A DNA stretch of 64,000 nt from JABWBH01 sp964526695 (GCA_964526695.1 CAZGJA010000039.1:21070-85069); one strand, 5' to 3'. Numbered from the stretch's first letter, positions 28,329 to 37,176 are shown. The notes: a model not told the origin generated them from the sequence alone. Numbers and translations are program-made.

Positions 28329-28519
28329 TCGCGTGACAAGATCCGCAGCACCGAACCCGAATGGCTGTGCCTGCGCCGCAACGCCCCCGCCCTTCTCATC
28401 CTCCCGCCTGGCGCGATAATCCAATCCGCATCGTATGATCCGGCCCGTGGAACCGACGGCCCGCTCGTGCGACTAATCGCTTGATCCGACATTCGCAAGG
28501 CTTCAAGGAGACTTTAGAC

Positions 28520-29707
28520 ATGCTCTCGTGCGCTCGTCCGGCGATGGGGCTTTCCATCGCGCTCGCGTCGATCCTCGCCGCGCCGCTTCAGGCCGGCATC
28601 AAGCTCATCACCCTGCCGCCGCGGGAGCGCGTCGAGATTCAGCTCGACAATCCCTCCGTCACGCTCGTGGAGGAGGAGCGCGTCGTCCCGCTTAACGCCG
28701 GCGTGAACGAAGTCGTCTTCGCCTGGACCAACACGCAGGTGGACAAGGAGAGCATCCAGTTCCGCTCCCTCTCCGACCCGGAGAACGTCAAGGTGCTGTC
28801 CACGTCCTACCCGCCCAATGAGAACGCGCTGACGTGGCAGGTCGCCGCGCCCAAGGCCGGCTCCGCCAAGGTGCGCATCAGCTACCTCATCGGGCAGCTC
28901 GACAAGTCCTTCGCCTACGAAGCCGTCGCCGCCAAGGACGAGAAGGCACTCACGCTGCGACAGTACATCCTGCTCCACAATCGAGCCAACGAGGAGTTCG
29001 GCGTGTCGGGCATGTGGCCCGGCTTCGGCGAGCGCTTCGAGCGACCCATCGGCATCAACGAGACCAAGCAGCTTCTCGCCTCCAAGTTCGAGAACGTGCC
29101 GGTGCGCAAGGTCTATACGGCTGATCTGTCGGAGTTCGGCTACCTCGACGCGGGCAAGCAGCAGCTTCGAGTGCCGATGCATTACCTGCTGAAAAACGAC
29201 GCCGGCAACGCGCTGGGCAAGTTCCCGTTCATGTACGGCAAGGCGCGCGTCTATCAGGATGACGGCCGCGGCACGACGGCGTTTCTCGGCGAGGACTGGC
29301 TGAAGTTCACCCCGCGCGACGATGAGGTGCGGCTCTACCTCGGCGTCGCCAAGGACGTCGTGGTGAAACGCACCCTCGCCAAACGCGACCAGAACCGGGT
29401 GCTTGGCAATCTGTTCAATTATGACATCGTCGTCCGCTTCGAGATTGAGAACTTCAAGGACCAGCCCGTCACGCTGGATATTGCGGAGTCGATGTCCGCA
29501 CTGAGACGCGAAATCCTCGGCAATGACACGGGCCGACCCGTCGAGTGGGAACTGGTGGCCGACACGCCGCTGGCGGAGATGCTCGACAAGGAGAAGACCA
29601 CCGCGGACAAGCTCCTCTTCCACGTTCCCCTCACGCCGCGCGGCGCCGACCAGCAGGCCGCCAAGCAGACCATTGACCTGCACGTGTTGATCAAGAACGA
29701 ATGGTAA
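28520..29707 (+). CDS. Secreted DUF4139-like protein A
   Basis: 395 residues from ATG 28520, which follows AAGGAGACTTTAGAC. Signal peptide MLSCARPAMGLSIALASILAAPLQAG. The mature part starts LITLPPRERVEIQLDNPSVTLVEEERVVPLNAGVNEVVFAWTNT, the same layout as the next two genes (PPRDTVQLTIYNSEDLTLVRE...). It is therefore a shorter and more divergent member of one family, sharing also a YLLKNDAGNALG..PFMYGKARVYQ segment. DUF4139 proteins are of unknown function; these are predicted exported beta proteins. First of three consecutive paralogues. Confidence 0.72.
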   Translation: MLSCARPAMGLSIALASILAAPLQAGIKLITLPPRERVEIQLDNPSVTLVEEERVVPLNAGVNEVVFAWTNTQVDKESIQFRSLSDPENVKVLSTSYPPNENALTWQVAAPKAGSAKVRISYLIGQLDKSFAYEAVAAKDEKALTLRQYILLHNRANEEFGVSGMWPGFGERFERPIGINETKQLLASKFENVPVRKVYTADLSEFGYLDAGKQQLRVPMHYLLKNDAGNALGKFPFMYGKARVYQDDGRGTTAFLGEDWLKFTPRDDEVRLYLGVAKDVVVKRTLAKRDQNRVLGNLFNYDIVVRFEIENFKDQPVTLDIAESMSALRREILGNDTGRPVEWELVADTPLAEMLDKEKTTADKLLFHVPLTPRGADQQAAKQTIDLHVLIKNEW

Positions 29708-29743
29708 CCAAGCGCCAAACCCCGAGTGCGTTCAATGTCCAAC

Positions 29744-29767
29744 AGAGCCGCGCCCGTAAGGAAGCGG
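29744..29767. repeat. AGAGCCGCGCCCGTAAGGAAGCGG repeat, single arm
   Basis: One arm of the dispersed family completed at 47665-47733, lying between two DUF4139 genes. Its presence inside the open frame upstream of ATG 29830 argues that the real start is at 29830. Confidence 0.55.
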
Positions 29768-29829
29768 TCTTTCAAAACGCCCGGCAAACACGTTGCTTCG
29801 ACAAACTATCTTTCCGGATTCCACCACTC

Positions 29830-31245
29830 ATGCGATACGCAGCAGTCACCATCTTCGCCGCACTTGTTGCCGCGCCGATCTTCGCCCGGCAGAACATCGA
29901 CCTCTCGACCGTTCCGCCGCGCGACACGGTGCAGTTGACGATCTACAACAGCGAAGACCTCACGCTCGTGCGCGAAACGCGCACCGTCTCCTTTAAGCAG
30001 GGCATCAACCCTCTCCAGTTCTCCTGGGCCAATACCCTGATCGACGCCTCCAGCGTGCAGATGCGCATCAAGACGCAGACGGACAAGCTCGAACTGCTCG
30101 ACACCACTTATCCGCACGACAAGCCGCAGATGCTGTACTGGAACGTGCGCAGCGCGATGGACGGCGACGCCTCGCTGGAAATCACCTACTTCACCAGCGG
30201 GCTGAGCTGGGCGGCGGACTACGTCTGCGTCAGCGACCCCGATGAAACAACGATGTCCTTCGAGGGCTTCGTTCGCATCACCAACCACTCCGGCGAGGAT
30301 TATGAGAATGCCCAGGTCCGCCTCGTCGTCGGCACGATCAATCTCGTTGAAACAATCCAGGAGCTTGCAGCACGGGGTATCATCAGCCAGGAGCAGTTGG
30401 GTGAAGCGCTCCGAACCGGTGCTTTCAGGCTTCAACCGCCCATGCCCGACGCTGGCCGAGTGACGCTGGGCAAGGAGGTCGCGGTGCAGCTTTTCGCAGG
30501 CGGCGCGGCCGATCGCAAGGAGATCATTAAAGAGGGGCTTTCTGAGTACTTCATTTACACCATCGAGGGCGAGGAAACCGTCCGCAACACCTGGTCCAAA
30601 AGAATGCGCCTCTTCGAGGGCAAGGCCGCGCCGTTCCATATCCAATACCGATATCGCCCGCAAGAATATGGCGACCAGCTTGTGAGGATGTTCCTCCTGC
30701 GCAATGATGAGAAGAGTCAACTTGGCGCAACGCCGCTGCCGGATGGAATGGTTCGTCTATTCAGCAACAATGGCAAAGACGGCCTGTCCATGCTGGCTCA
30801 ACAATACATCAAGTACGTTCCCATCGGGCAGGAAATTGAATTGAACCTGGGTCCGGACCCCGAGGTGATCCACGAGTGGATCCTGCTGCGCGGCTATCGC
30901 GACAACACATGGTTTCACCGCCGCAGCGCCAACCTCTATTACAATCCAGCCCAGGGGCATCAGATCAGAATTGAGGACCAGGTCGCCGGCTGGGACGAGC
31001 ACGGGGTGTGGACGGACCGCATACGCAATTACCGCGCCAAGCCCATCGACGTGGAGTTCCGCCGCGCCTTCGACGGCGATGTCGTCTTCCACAGCGACTT
31101 GAATCCCACATTGCACGATTTCCGCACGGTTCAGTTCTCGGCCACCATTGTGCCCGCGGAGAAAAAGAACCTCCAATACCGGGTTACGACGCGCAATGGC
31201 TACAACCAGAAAGAGCAGCACGTCACACTGGAGGCTGGGTCATAA
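29830..31245 (+). CDS. Secreted DUF4139 protein B
   Basis: 471 residues from ATG 29830 with signal peptide MRYAAVTIFAALVAAPIFARQN. The sequence from QNIDLSTVPPRDTVQLTIYN to the end aligns along its length with the next gene, including TYFTSGLSWAADYVCVS, VRLVVGTINLVETI, GLSEYFIYTIEGEETVRNTWSKRM, FLLRNDEKS and LNLGPDPEVIHEWIL. These are DUF4139-type beta domains. The region around residues 195-235 (ARGIISQEQLGEALRTGAF...) is the main part that differs from its paralogue. No enzyme motif is seen. Likely outer-membrane or periplasmic structural role. Confidence 0.78.
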   Translation: MRYAAVTIFAALVAAPIFARQNIDLSTVPPRDTVQLTIYNSEDLTLVRETRTVSFKQGINPLQFSWANTLIDASSVQMRIKTQTDKLELLDTTYPHDKPQMLYWNVRSAMDGDASLEITYFTSGLSWAADYVCVSDPDETTMSFEGFVRITNHSGEDYENAQVRLVVGTINLVETIQELAARGIISQEQLGEALRTGAFRLQPPMPDAGRVTLGKEVAVQLFAGGAADRKEIIKEGLSEYFIYTIEGEETVRNTWSKRMRLFEGKAAPFHIQYRYRPQEYGDQLVRMFLLRNDEKSQLGATPLPDGMVRLFSNNGKDGLSMLAQQYIKYVPIGQEIELNLGPDPEVIHEWILLRGYRDNTWFHRRSANLYYNPAQGHQIRIEDQVAGWDEHGVWTDRIRNYRAKPIDVEFRRAFDGDVVFHSDLNPTLHDFRTVQFSATIVPAEKKNLQYRVTTRNGYNQKEQHVTLEAGS

Positions 31246-31300
31246 CATGTGTTGTGCGGATTGGATGAATTGCCGTCCTGCCCTCTTGGATTCTGCATTT

Positions 31301-32716
31301 ATGCGAACCCTGTTGCATATTACCCTGCTTACCGTCACAACGCTCCCGGCCTTGGCACGACAGAACATCGACCTTTCCACCGTTCCGCCGCGCGACACGG
31401 TGCAACTGACCATTTACAACAGCGAAGACCTCACCCTGGTGCGCGAGACGCGCACGGTCACGTTCAAGACCGGCGTGAACGGGCTGCAGTTCTCCTGGGC
31501 GAACACACTGATTGATCCCACCAGCGTGCAACTGCGTTTCAAGACGCACGCGGACCATTTGGAACTCCTCGACACGACGTTTCCGCATGACAAGCCGCAA
31601 GAGCTGACGTGGAGCGTGCGCAGCGGCCTCGACGGCGACGCCACCGTCGAAATCACCTACTTCACCAGCGGCATCACCTGGGCCGCGGACTACGTCTGCG
31701 TCAGCAATGCCGACGAAACGCACCTCGCGTTCGACGGTTTCGTCCGCATCACCAACAACTCAGGCGAGGACTACGAAGGCGCCCAGGTCCGCCTCGTCGT
31801 CGGAACGCTCAATCTGGTCGAGACCATCGCCGACCTCGCCCGCCGAGGGCTGATTACCGAGCAGGAGGAAAGGGCACACCGCGAAGGGAAGATGCCTGCG
31901 TCGAAGTTCAAGGACCGGGCCAAAAAGGAAGTGGCCGACAAGGCGATGAAGTCTCTTGGCTATGTCGATGACACCGGGGTCGACGAGAAGTCCATCATCA
32001 AGGAAGGCCTCTCCGAGTACTTCATCTACACCGTCGAAGGCACGGAGACCATCCGGAACACCTGGTCGAAACGCATGCGCCTCTTCTCGGGAACGAGCGC
32101 GCCCTTCCGCGTTCAATACCGCTACCGTCCGCACGAGTACGGCTTCCAGCTCGTCCGGATGTTCCTCCTGCGCAACGACGAAAAGAGCAGCCTCGGCACG
32201 ACCCCGCTGCCCGACGGCGTCGTTCGCCTCTTCAAGGACAACGGGCGCGACGGGCTGGCGATGCTGGCGCAGCAGAGCATCAAGTACGTGCCCATCGGCC
32301 AGGAGATCGAGCTGAACCTCGGCCCGGACCCGGAAGTGATCCATGAGTGGATCTTGTCCCGCGCGTACCGCGACAACATCTGGTTTCAGCGCACGGGCGC
32401 GAACGTGTACTACAGCCCGGGACAAGGCCACCAGATCAAGGTGGACGATCGCGTGATCGGCTGGGACGCCCACGAGGTGCGCATCGAGCGCATCCGCAAC
32501 TACCGCGCCAAGCCGATCGACGTGGAAGTGCGAAGATCCTTCGACGGCGACGCCGTGTTCCACAGCCTGCTTTCGCCCGCGTTGCACGACTACCACACCG
32601 TGCAGTTCAGCGCCACCATCGCCCCCGCGGAGAGGAAAGACCTGACCTATCGCGTGACGAGTCGCAGCGGCATCAATCAGAAGGAGCAGCACGCCACGCT
32701 GGAAGCCGGGGAGTGA
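31301..32716 (+). CDS. Secreted DUF4139 protein C
   Basis: 471 residues from ATG 31301, signal peptide MRTLLHITLLTVTTLPALARQN, the same length as protein B. Near identity in the first 60 mature residues (QNIDLSTVPPRDTVQLTIYN then SEDLTLVRETRTV) points to recent duplication or gene conversion. The variable segment near residues 195-225 is Lys/Glu-rich (EQEERAHREGKMPASKFKDR) and unlike B. The frame is open upstream to 31148 but overlaps the end of gene B and is not used. Third of the paralogous trio. Confidence 0.78.
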   Translation: MRTLLHITLLTVTTLPALARQNIDLSTVPPRDTVQLTIYNSEDLTLVRETRTVTFKTGVNGLQFSWANTLIDPTSVQLRFKTHADHLELLDTTFPHDKPQELTWSVRSGLDGDATVEITYFTSGITWAADYVCVSNADETHLAFDGFVRITNNSGEDYEGAQVRLVVGTLNLVETIADLARRGLITEQEERAHREGKMPASKFKDRAKKEVADKAMKSLGYVDDTGVDEKSIIKEGLSEYFIYTVEGTETIRNTWSKRMRLFSGTSAPFRVQYRYRPHEYGFQLVRMFLLRNDEKSSLGTTPLPDGVVRLFKDNGRDGLAMLAQQSIKYVPIGQEIELNLGPDPEVIHEWILSRAYRDNIWFQRTGANVYYSPGQGHQIKVDDRVIGWDAHEVRIERIRNYRAKPIDVEVRRSFDGDAVFHSLLSPALHDYHTVQFSATIAPAERKDLTYRVTSRSGINQKEQHATLEAGE

Positions 32717-32789
32717 GAGCGGGACGACCAGTAGCCGTAGCGATTTGATCGCCGCTCATGTAAATGATGCGGGCTGATTCACTGTCTGA

Positions 32790-32886
32790 CTCCGGGGCAC
32801 CCGACGGCCCGACAATTTCCCTGCACGATCGCAAGTTCATGTCGTGCCGAAGCCCGGCAACCGTAGCCAACCGAAGACTCAGTACT
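32790..32886. repeat. Composite dispersed repeat (CCGGGGCAC ... TTTCCCTGCACGATCG), copy 1
   Basis: CTCCGGGGCAC, then CGACAATTTCCCTGCACGAT, GCAAGTTCATG, CCCGGCAACCGTAGCCAAC and AAGACTCAGTA. The same ordered blocks recur at 55525-55622 (CTCCGGGGCAC, GTCGATTTCCCTGCATGAT, GTAGGTTCATG, CCCGGCAACCAGAGCCAAC, GAAACTCAGTA), so this is one dispersed unit of about 95 bases. Confidence 0.75.
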
Positions 32887-32917
32887 AATCGGAGCGACCG
32901 CTCCGTCAGCAGTTCTT

Positions 32918-33013
32918 TCACCCGCCGCCGCGTTTGACGAGGAGGAACACCATCGCGGCCAGCGCCACCCCGACGAGGATCTTCATCAACCATTCCACGA
33001 CCGCATTCTCCAT
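32918..33013 (-). CDS. 31-residue single-helix membrane protein
   Basis: ATG 33013 to TGA 32918 encodes MENAVVEWLMKILVGVALAA followed by MVFLLVKRGGG: one hydrophobic helix with a short acidic N-terminus and a Lys-Arg-Gly tail, the usual topology of a small membrane protein. It is isolated on the minus strand between DUF4139 C and pyrB. The upstream Shine-Dalgarno sequence is weak (CAGGGC), so translation is not assured. Confidence 0.42.
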   Translation of the reverse strand: MENAVVEWLMKILVGVALAAMVFLLVKRGGG

Positions 33014-33218
33014 GCCCTGACGCCCAAGGGCTCAAGGCTCCCACCCGATGCCCGCGGGATCAAGGCTCTTACCCGATGACCAGGGGATCATGGCTCTCAC
33101 CCGACCCCGGAGAGATTAAACCTCTCAGAGGATTATAGCTCACCAGCCTGGAGCCTGGCGGTCGCCCGCACCGGGTGCGGCTGGTAGTTCCCGGCAACCG
33201 CACGCCGTCCCCACGTGG

Positions 33219-33258
33219 CGGTGGCGCGGTCTGGCGAGTACGCCAAACCATGCCGCCC
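33219..33258. repeat. WRTRQA-type dispersed hairpin, copy 4
   Basis: GGTGGCGCGGTCTGGCG, AGTA, CGCCAAACCATGCCGCC, in the gap upstream of pyrB. The right arm has diverged more than in other copies. Confidence 0.65.
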
Positions 33259-33443
33259 AGCCGGAATCGTATTTCTCAGCATGCCGTGCCCTTGGCCACG
33301 ATCCGCCGCCGCCAATGCCGGCATTGACACCGCCTAGCCCGCGGTGTCTAATCCGCCCCGTGGCGACTTCGCCGCGTCGGCGGGACGGACCGCTCTCCTC
33401 GCGGTCGGCCGTGCGGCGCCTGACCACGGTGGGATCCCTCGCC

Positions 33444-34604
33444 ATGCTTGGAACGATCGAAGAGGAACCGGCCCAGCTTCTGACCTCGCAGCGGGTCGCG
33501 CAGCTCAATCGCGGCGACAAGCCGTTTCACGTCATTCTGTCGCAGCAGTTCAGCCGCGAGGGCATCGAGCAGCTCTGCCGCCTGTCCGAGATGGTCCGCC
33601 GCATCAACGACGACCGGGAAGGCTCGCAGTTCCTGCGCGGCACGCTGTCGCACAAGCGGGCCATGCTCTACTTCATCCAGCCCTCGACGCGAACGTTCCT
33701 CTCCTTCTCCGCCGCCTGCCAGGTGCTCGGCATCCCGTACAACGAGGTGCGCAACCCCTCCACCTCGTCGGAGGTCAAGGGCGAGACGGAGGACGACACG
33801 GTCCGGGTTCTCAGCCAGTACTTCGACCTGATCATCATGCGACACCCGGTCGAGGGTTTCGCCGAGCGCATGGCGCTGATGCTCAACCACATGCGCCGCC
33901 CGCTGCCGATCATCAACGGCGGTTCCGGCAAGGACCAGCACCCCACGCAGGCCCTGCTGGATATTTACACGCTGTACCGCTGCTTCGCTCCACGCGGCTC
34001 GGATCGCCAGGCAGGGTCGCGCGGCGCCGAGCGCGGCGCGGTTCCGCGCGTCAGCGATCGCGGCATTCCCCCGCGCTTTCCGGAGAACTTCTTCAGCGGG
34101 AAGACCATCGCCTTCGTCGGCGACCTGAAGCGCGGGCGCACCGTCCGCTCGCTGGCGTACCTCCTGTGCCGATACCCGGGCGTGCGGATGCTGTTCGTCG
34201 CCCCGCCGGAGCTGATGATCGGCGACGACATCCTGGAGTACGTCACGCGCTACGGCATCGAGTATGAGATTCGCCACGACCTGCGCCCCGTCATCGGCGA
34301 GTGCAACGCCGTGTACATGACGCGGCTCCAGGACGAGTGGGACGTTGCGGGCGAGTCGAAGTCCATCGACTACGGGCGCTACCACATCACGCGCGAGATG
34401 TCGGGCGACTTCAAGCCCGACCTCGCCATTCTGCATCCGCTGCCGCGCCGCCACGAGATCGACCCCAGCCTCGACTCCCTGCCGAACGCGAAGTACTGGG
34501 AGCAGGTCCGCAACGGCATGTGGATGCGCGCCTCCATCATCGCCACCATCTTCGGCGTGGACTCCGCCATCACCGACCACTACCACAGCTACTACGCCCA
34601 CTAA
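33444..34604 (+). CDS. pyrB: Aspartate carbamoyltransferase
   Basis: Catalyses carbamoyl phosphate + aspartate to N-carbamoylaspartate, the committed step of pyrimidine synthesis, in the cytoplasm. Visible signatures: carbamoyl-phosphate loop QPSTRTFLSFSAA (80-92), NGGSGKDQHPTQALLDIYT (158-176), FVGDLKRGRTVRSLA (224-238) and HPLPRRHEID. The 386-residue length exceeds the usual ~310: the N-terminus is about 30 residues longer, and residues 182-212 (APRGSDRQAGSRG...) form an Arg/Gly-rich insertion between the two domains. ATG 33444 is chosen because the 43 upstream in-frame residues are Arg/Ser low complexity. No pyrC or pyrI neighbour, so a trimeric class C-like enzyme or one assembled with a remote DHOase is possible. 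Confidence 0.9.
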   Translation: MLGTIEEEPAQLLTSQRVAQLNRGDKPFHVILSQQFSREGIEQLCRLSEMVRRINDDREGSQFLRGTLSHKRAMLYFIQPSTRTFLSFSAACQVLGIPYNEVRNPSTSSEVKGETEDDTVRVLSQYFDLIIMRHPVEGFAERMALMLNHMRRPLPIINGGSGKDQHPTQALLDIYTLYRCFAPRGSDRQAGSRGAERGAVPRVSDRGIPPRFPENFFSGKTIAFVGDLKRGRTVRSLAYLLCRYPGVRMLFVAPPELMIGDDILEYVTRYGIEYEIRHDLRPVIGECNAVYMTRLQDEWDVAGESKSIDYGRYHITREMSGDFKPDLAILHPLPRRHEIDPSLDSLPNAKYWEQVRNGMWMRASIIATIFGVDSAITDHYHSYYAH

Positions 34605-34612
34605 ATGACTCC

Positions 34613-34740
34613 GCGTTGAAGGTAAACTGGCCTCAGAGCGCGGGTGGCACGGTCAACGGTACTCCGCTCACCGTGGTCCTGCCTCGCCCGCCACGGCCTG
34701 GCGAGTACGCCAGACCGTGCCACCCGGTTTCCCTTCAACG
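34613..34740. repeat. Inverted pair of WRTRQA-type hairpins (BIME-like)
   Basis: Two copies in opposite orientation: GGTGGCACGGTCAACGG at 34642 and CCACGGCCTGGCG...CGCCAGACCGTGCCACC at 34690-34725. They are enclosed by longer inverted arms, CGTTGAAGGTAAACTGG at 34613 and CCGGTTTCCCTTCAACG at about 34724. The whole 128 bases could fold into one long hairpin just after pyrB and might also stop transcription. Confidence 0.7.
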
Positions 34741-34759
34741 AGCATCTATTTAGACTGCG

Positions 34760-34872
34760 GAACCGAACCTGCAGCGCCAGCGAGGGCAATCAGAACCCGC
34801 AGCGCCAGCGAGGGTCAGCTGGATGTCTAGACTGCGCCCACGATCCGCCCTCGCTGGCGCTTCGGGTTCTGC
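34760..34872. repeat. CAGCGCCAGCGAGGG dispersed repeat, two direct copies and one inverted
   Basis: CAGCGCCAGCGAGGGCAATC and CAGCGCCAGCGAGGGTCAGC in direct order, then GATCCGCCCTCGCTGGCGCT inverted, each followed or preceded by an AACC(C/T)G block. The repeat structure is directly visible; membership of a planctomycete-wide family is from memory. Confidence 0.65.
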
Positions 34873-34926
34873 GAGGGCGCCGGTCCACTCTCGGATTCCC
34901 GGGCTGCATGGACGCATCATCCACCG

Positions 34927-34955
34927 TTGCCAGTCCGCTCTGATTGCGGCATAAT
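34927..34955 (+). promoter_or_regulatory. Sigma-70-type promoter of the pseudopilin gene
   Basis: TTGCCA at 34927 and CATAAT at 34950 with a 17-bp spacer (5/6 and 5/6 matches), giving a leader of about 30 bases to ATG 34991. Confidence 0.55.
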
Positions 34956-34990
34956 GCACGGTTGTCCGCACCCGGAGAGGAGATGGGAAC

Positions 34991-35782
34991 ATGCAGCCTT
35001 TCGTCCGCAGGCGCCTCGGGTTCACGTTGATCGAGCTGCTCGTCGTCGTGGCCATCATTGCGCTGCTCATCAGCATCCTGCTGCCGTCGCTTCAGGCGGC
35101 GCGCAATCAGGCCAAGTCGGTGCGCTGCTCGACGAACCTGCACGCGATGGGCATTGCGCTCGTCGCCTACGTCATGGAGAACCAGTACTACCCCGGCGAG
35201 CACTGGCAGCCGGGGCGGCTGTCCATCCATGTCTGGCCTTCGCGGCTGCGCGAGCTGATGAACGAGCAGTTGCAGTCGTTCCAATGCCCGTCCACGCCGG
35301 AGGAGTTCGCCTGGGTGCCAAAGTATGATTGGGATGGTCCGCCGCCGCCGAACGACGGCTGGCCTCGATACGGCTATCATGATCGCGAGCGGGCTCTGCT
35401 GGGTCAGGAGTTCTTCAGCTACGGGTTCAACGGCTGGGGCATCCGCGAGTTCGTCGTGCCGCAGCTCGGGCTGGGCGGGCACGTGGACGTGGAGAACGAG
35501 CCGAACTGGCGCGAGCTGCCGGAGAAGAACGTCGTCTCGCCGTCGAACATGATCGCCATCGCCGACAGCATCGGGGACGCCTCGCAGGACATGCGCATCT
35601 TCGGGCGCTTCCACCCGACGGCCAAGGGCAAATGGCCCGGGCGGCGGCACAAGCTCGGAGCGCAGTTCCTCTACACCGACTCGCACGTGGAGTGGCAGAG
35701 TCAGGAGAAATCCGTCGAGAACACGCCGTTCCAGAAGCGCCAGTGGAACAACGACAACCAGCCTCATCAGGAATTGTGGTGA
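34991..35782 (+). CDS. Pseudopilin-like protein (prepilin N-terminal methylation motif)
   Basis: 263 residues with a type IV prepilin/pseudopilin leader: RRRLG, then FTLIELLVVVAIIALLISIL, cleaved after Gly and methylated on Phe by a PilD-type peptidase. The E5 residue is present. The body is of the planctomycete DUF1559-like style, with 'NLHAMGIALVAYVMENQYYPG' after the helix, many aromatic residues, and the C-terminal H-x-display phrase 'GAQFLYTDSHVEW'. Good RBS (GGAGAGGAGATGG). Such genes are numerous in planctomycete genomes and their role is unclear. The glycosyltransferase follows after 34 bases on the same strand. Confidence 0.85.
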   Translation: MQPFVRRRLGFTLIELLVVVAIIALLISILLPSLQAARNQAKSVRCSTNLHAMGIALVAYVMENQYYPGEHWQPGRLSIHVWPSRLRELMNEQLQSFQCPSTPEEFAWVPKYDWDGPPPPNDGWPRYGYHDRERALLGQEFFSYGFNGWGIREFVVPQLGLGGHVDVENEPNWRELPEKNVVSPSNMIAIADSIGDASQDMRIFGRFHPTAKGKWPGRRHKLGAQFLYTDSHVEWQSQEKSVENTPFQKRQWNNDNQPHQELW

Positions 35783-35816
35783 TCGCCAGGTCGCGCGACG
35801 GCGGCAGGGAGCATGA

Positions 35817-36530
35817 ATGGCGTTTCGCCTCAACAGCCTGTCGGTCTTCTTTCCCTGCTACAATGAGGAAGCCAACGTCGAACGCGTGACGCGCGCCGCC
35901 GTGGCCATGTGCCGCCGCGTCTGCCCCGGCGACTTTGAGGTCATCATCGTCAACGATGGCAGCCGCGACCGCACCGGCGAAATCGCCGACCGGCTGGCCG
36001 CCGAGCTGCCCGGCGTCCGCGCGGTTCACAATCGCCCGAACCTCGGCTACGGCGGCGCGCTGCAGCGGGGTTTCCGCGAAGCGACCAAGGAGCACGTCTT
36101 CTACACCGACGGCGACGGGCAGTTCGATTTCGAGGAGATCGACCGGCTGCTGCCGCTGATGGAGAAGTTCGACATCGCCAGCGCGTACCGCCTCAACCGG
36201 CGCGATCCGCTCATCCGCAAGCTCAACGCCTTCTGCTGGACCTCGCTGGTCAACGTGCTCTTCGGGCTGTGGCTGCGGGACATCGACTGCGCGTTCAAGC
36301 TGTATCCCCGGGCGTTGTTTGATCGCATCGAGATGCGCTCCACCGGCGCGCTGATCGATACGGAAATCCTCGCGCGGGCGAAATACCTCGGTTACACCAT
36401 CGGCCAGACCGGCGTGCACCACTACCCGCGCACGGCCGGCGCGCAGACCGGCGCGAACCTGCGGGTGATCCTGCGGGCGTTTTGTGAGCTGGGCAAGCTG
36501 CGGTCGGACATTCGCCGGACGCGCGCGTGA
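35817..36530 (+). CDS. Family 2 glycosyltransferase (DPM1/DPG-synthase-like)
   Basis: 237 residues, GT-A fold. Begins SVFFPCYNEEANVERV (residues 8-23), then VIIVNDGSRDRTGEIAD, NLGYGGALQRGF and YTDGDGQFDFEEID; the DGDGQ contains the nucleotide-sugar/metal-binding acidic pair, and the acceptor-side RSTGALIDTEILARA and HHYPRTAG phrases match polyprenyl-phosphate glycosyltransferases. Likely transfers a sugar from a nucleotide donor to a lipid carrier at the inner membrane face. No C-terminal membrane helices, although the stretch 'FCWTSLVNVLFGLWL' is hydrophobic. RBS GGCAGGGAG. Substrate not assignable. Confidence 0.86.
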   Translation: MAFRLNSLSVFFPCYNEEANVERVTRAAVAMCRRVCPGDFEVIIVNDGSRDRTGEIADRLAAELPGVRAVHNRPNLGYGGALQRGFREATKEHVFYTDGDGQFDFEEIDRLLPLMEKFDIASAYRLNRRDPLIRKLNAFCWTSLVNVLFGLWLRDIDCAFKLYPRALFDRIEMRSTGALIDTEILARAKYLGYTIGQTGVHHYPRTAGAQTGANLRVILRAFCELGKLRSDIRRTRA

Positions 36531-36666
36531 GGAATGCGGAACCCTGGTCCCCGCGCGACAGGCGCTGGGCTTGGAGGATGGCACGGGGTTAACATGCGCA
36601 CGTGTCGAAGGGAACAAAACGGCGATTCGCGACGGGCTTGCGCCGGAGTGCTGAAGGTCATCCTCG

Positions 36667-37176
36667 ATGCAACCAGAAACGGATTATCTCGCCGCGATCG
36701 AACGGCTGAAACGTCGTCGCTGGTTGCCTTTCAAGGTCATCCTAATCGTTCTCGTCTCATCTCTCCTGGCTGTCATGATTGCGGACAAGCTCGGACGGGT
36801 AGGGGGAATCATCGCAGGGGCGGTGGGAGGCATCGGGATGGTGGGTTTCGCAGTCACGGGAATTGCAGTCCAGTTCTCAAGGTGCCCGCGCTGCGGACGG
36901 TTCTTTTTCATGAAAATGCTCACGTCCAACATCTACACTTGGCGCTGCAGGCATTGCGGGCTATCGCTAAAGAACCCGTTTCCAAGTGACACGGTCGTCG
37001 GCAGATTGTTGCGGCTCTGGGTGGCCCACCCGCATCCGCGACCGCCCATTCCTGACGTGGGGCTGGCCTGCCCGAAGTGTGGCTACTCGCTGACAGGGCT
37101 GGTCGAGGAGCGCTGCCCCGAGTGCGGCAGCGCGTTCAGCATCGCGAGCATGGTCTCAGAGGGTGAACAAACGTAA
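36667..37176 (+). CDS. Membrane protein with zinc ribbons
   Basis: 169 residues. Two hydrophobic helices (about residues 23-40 and 46-67) precede two treble-clef/zinc-ribbon pairs, CPRCG...CRHCG (74-98) and CPKCGYSLTGL...RCPECG (about 137-158). The last motif, CPxCGYSLxGL...CPECG, is common in planctomycete small membrane proteins. Function unknown. It stands alone between the glycosyltransferase and pheS. Confidence 0.72.
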   Translation: MQPETDYLAAIERLKRRRWLPFKVILIVLVSSLLAVMIADKLGRVGGIIAGAVGGIGMVGFAVTGIAVQFSRCPRCGRFFFMKMLTSNIYTWRCRHCGLSLKNPFPSDTVVGRLLRLWVAHPHPRPPIPDVGLACPKCGYSLTGLVEERCPECGSAFSIASMVSEGEQT

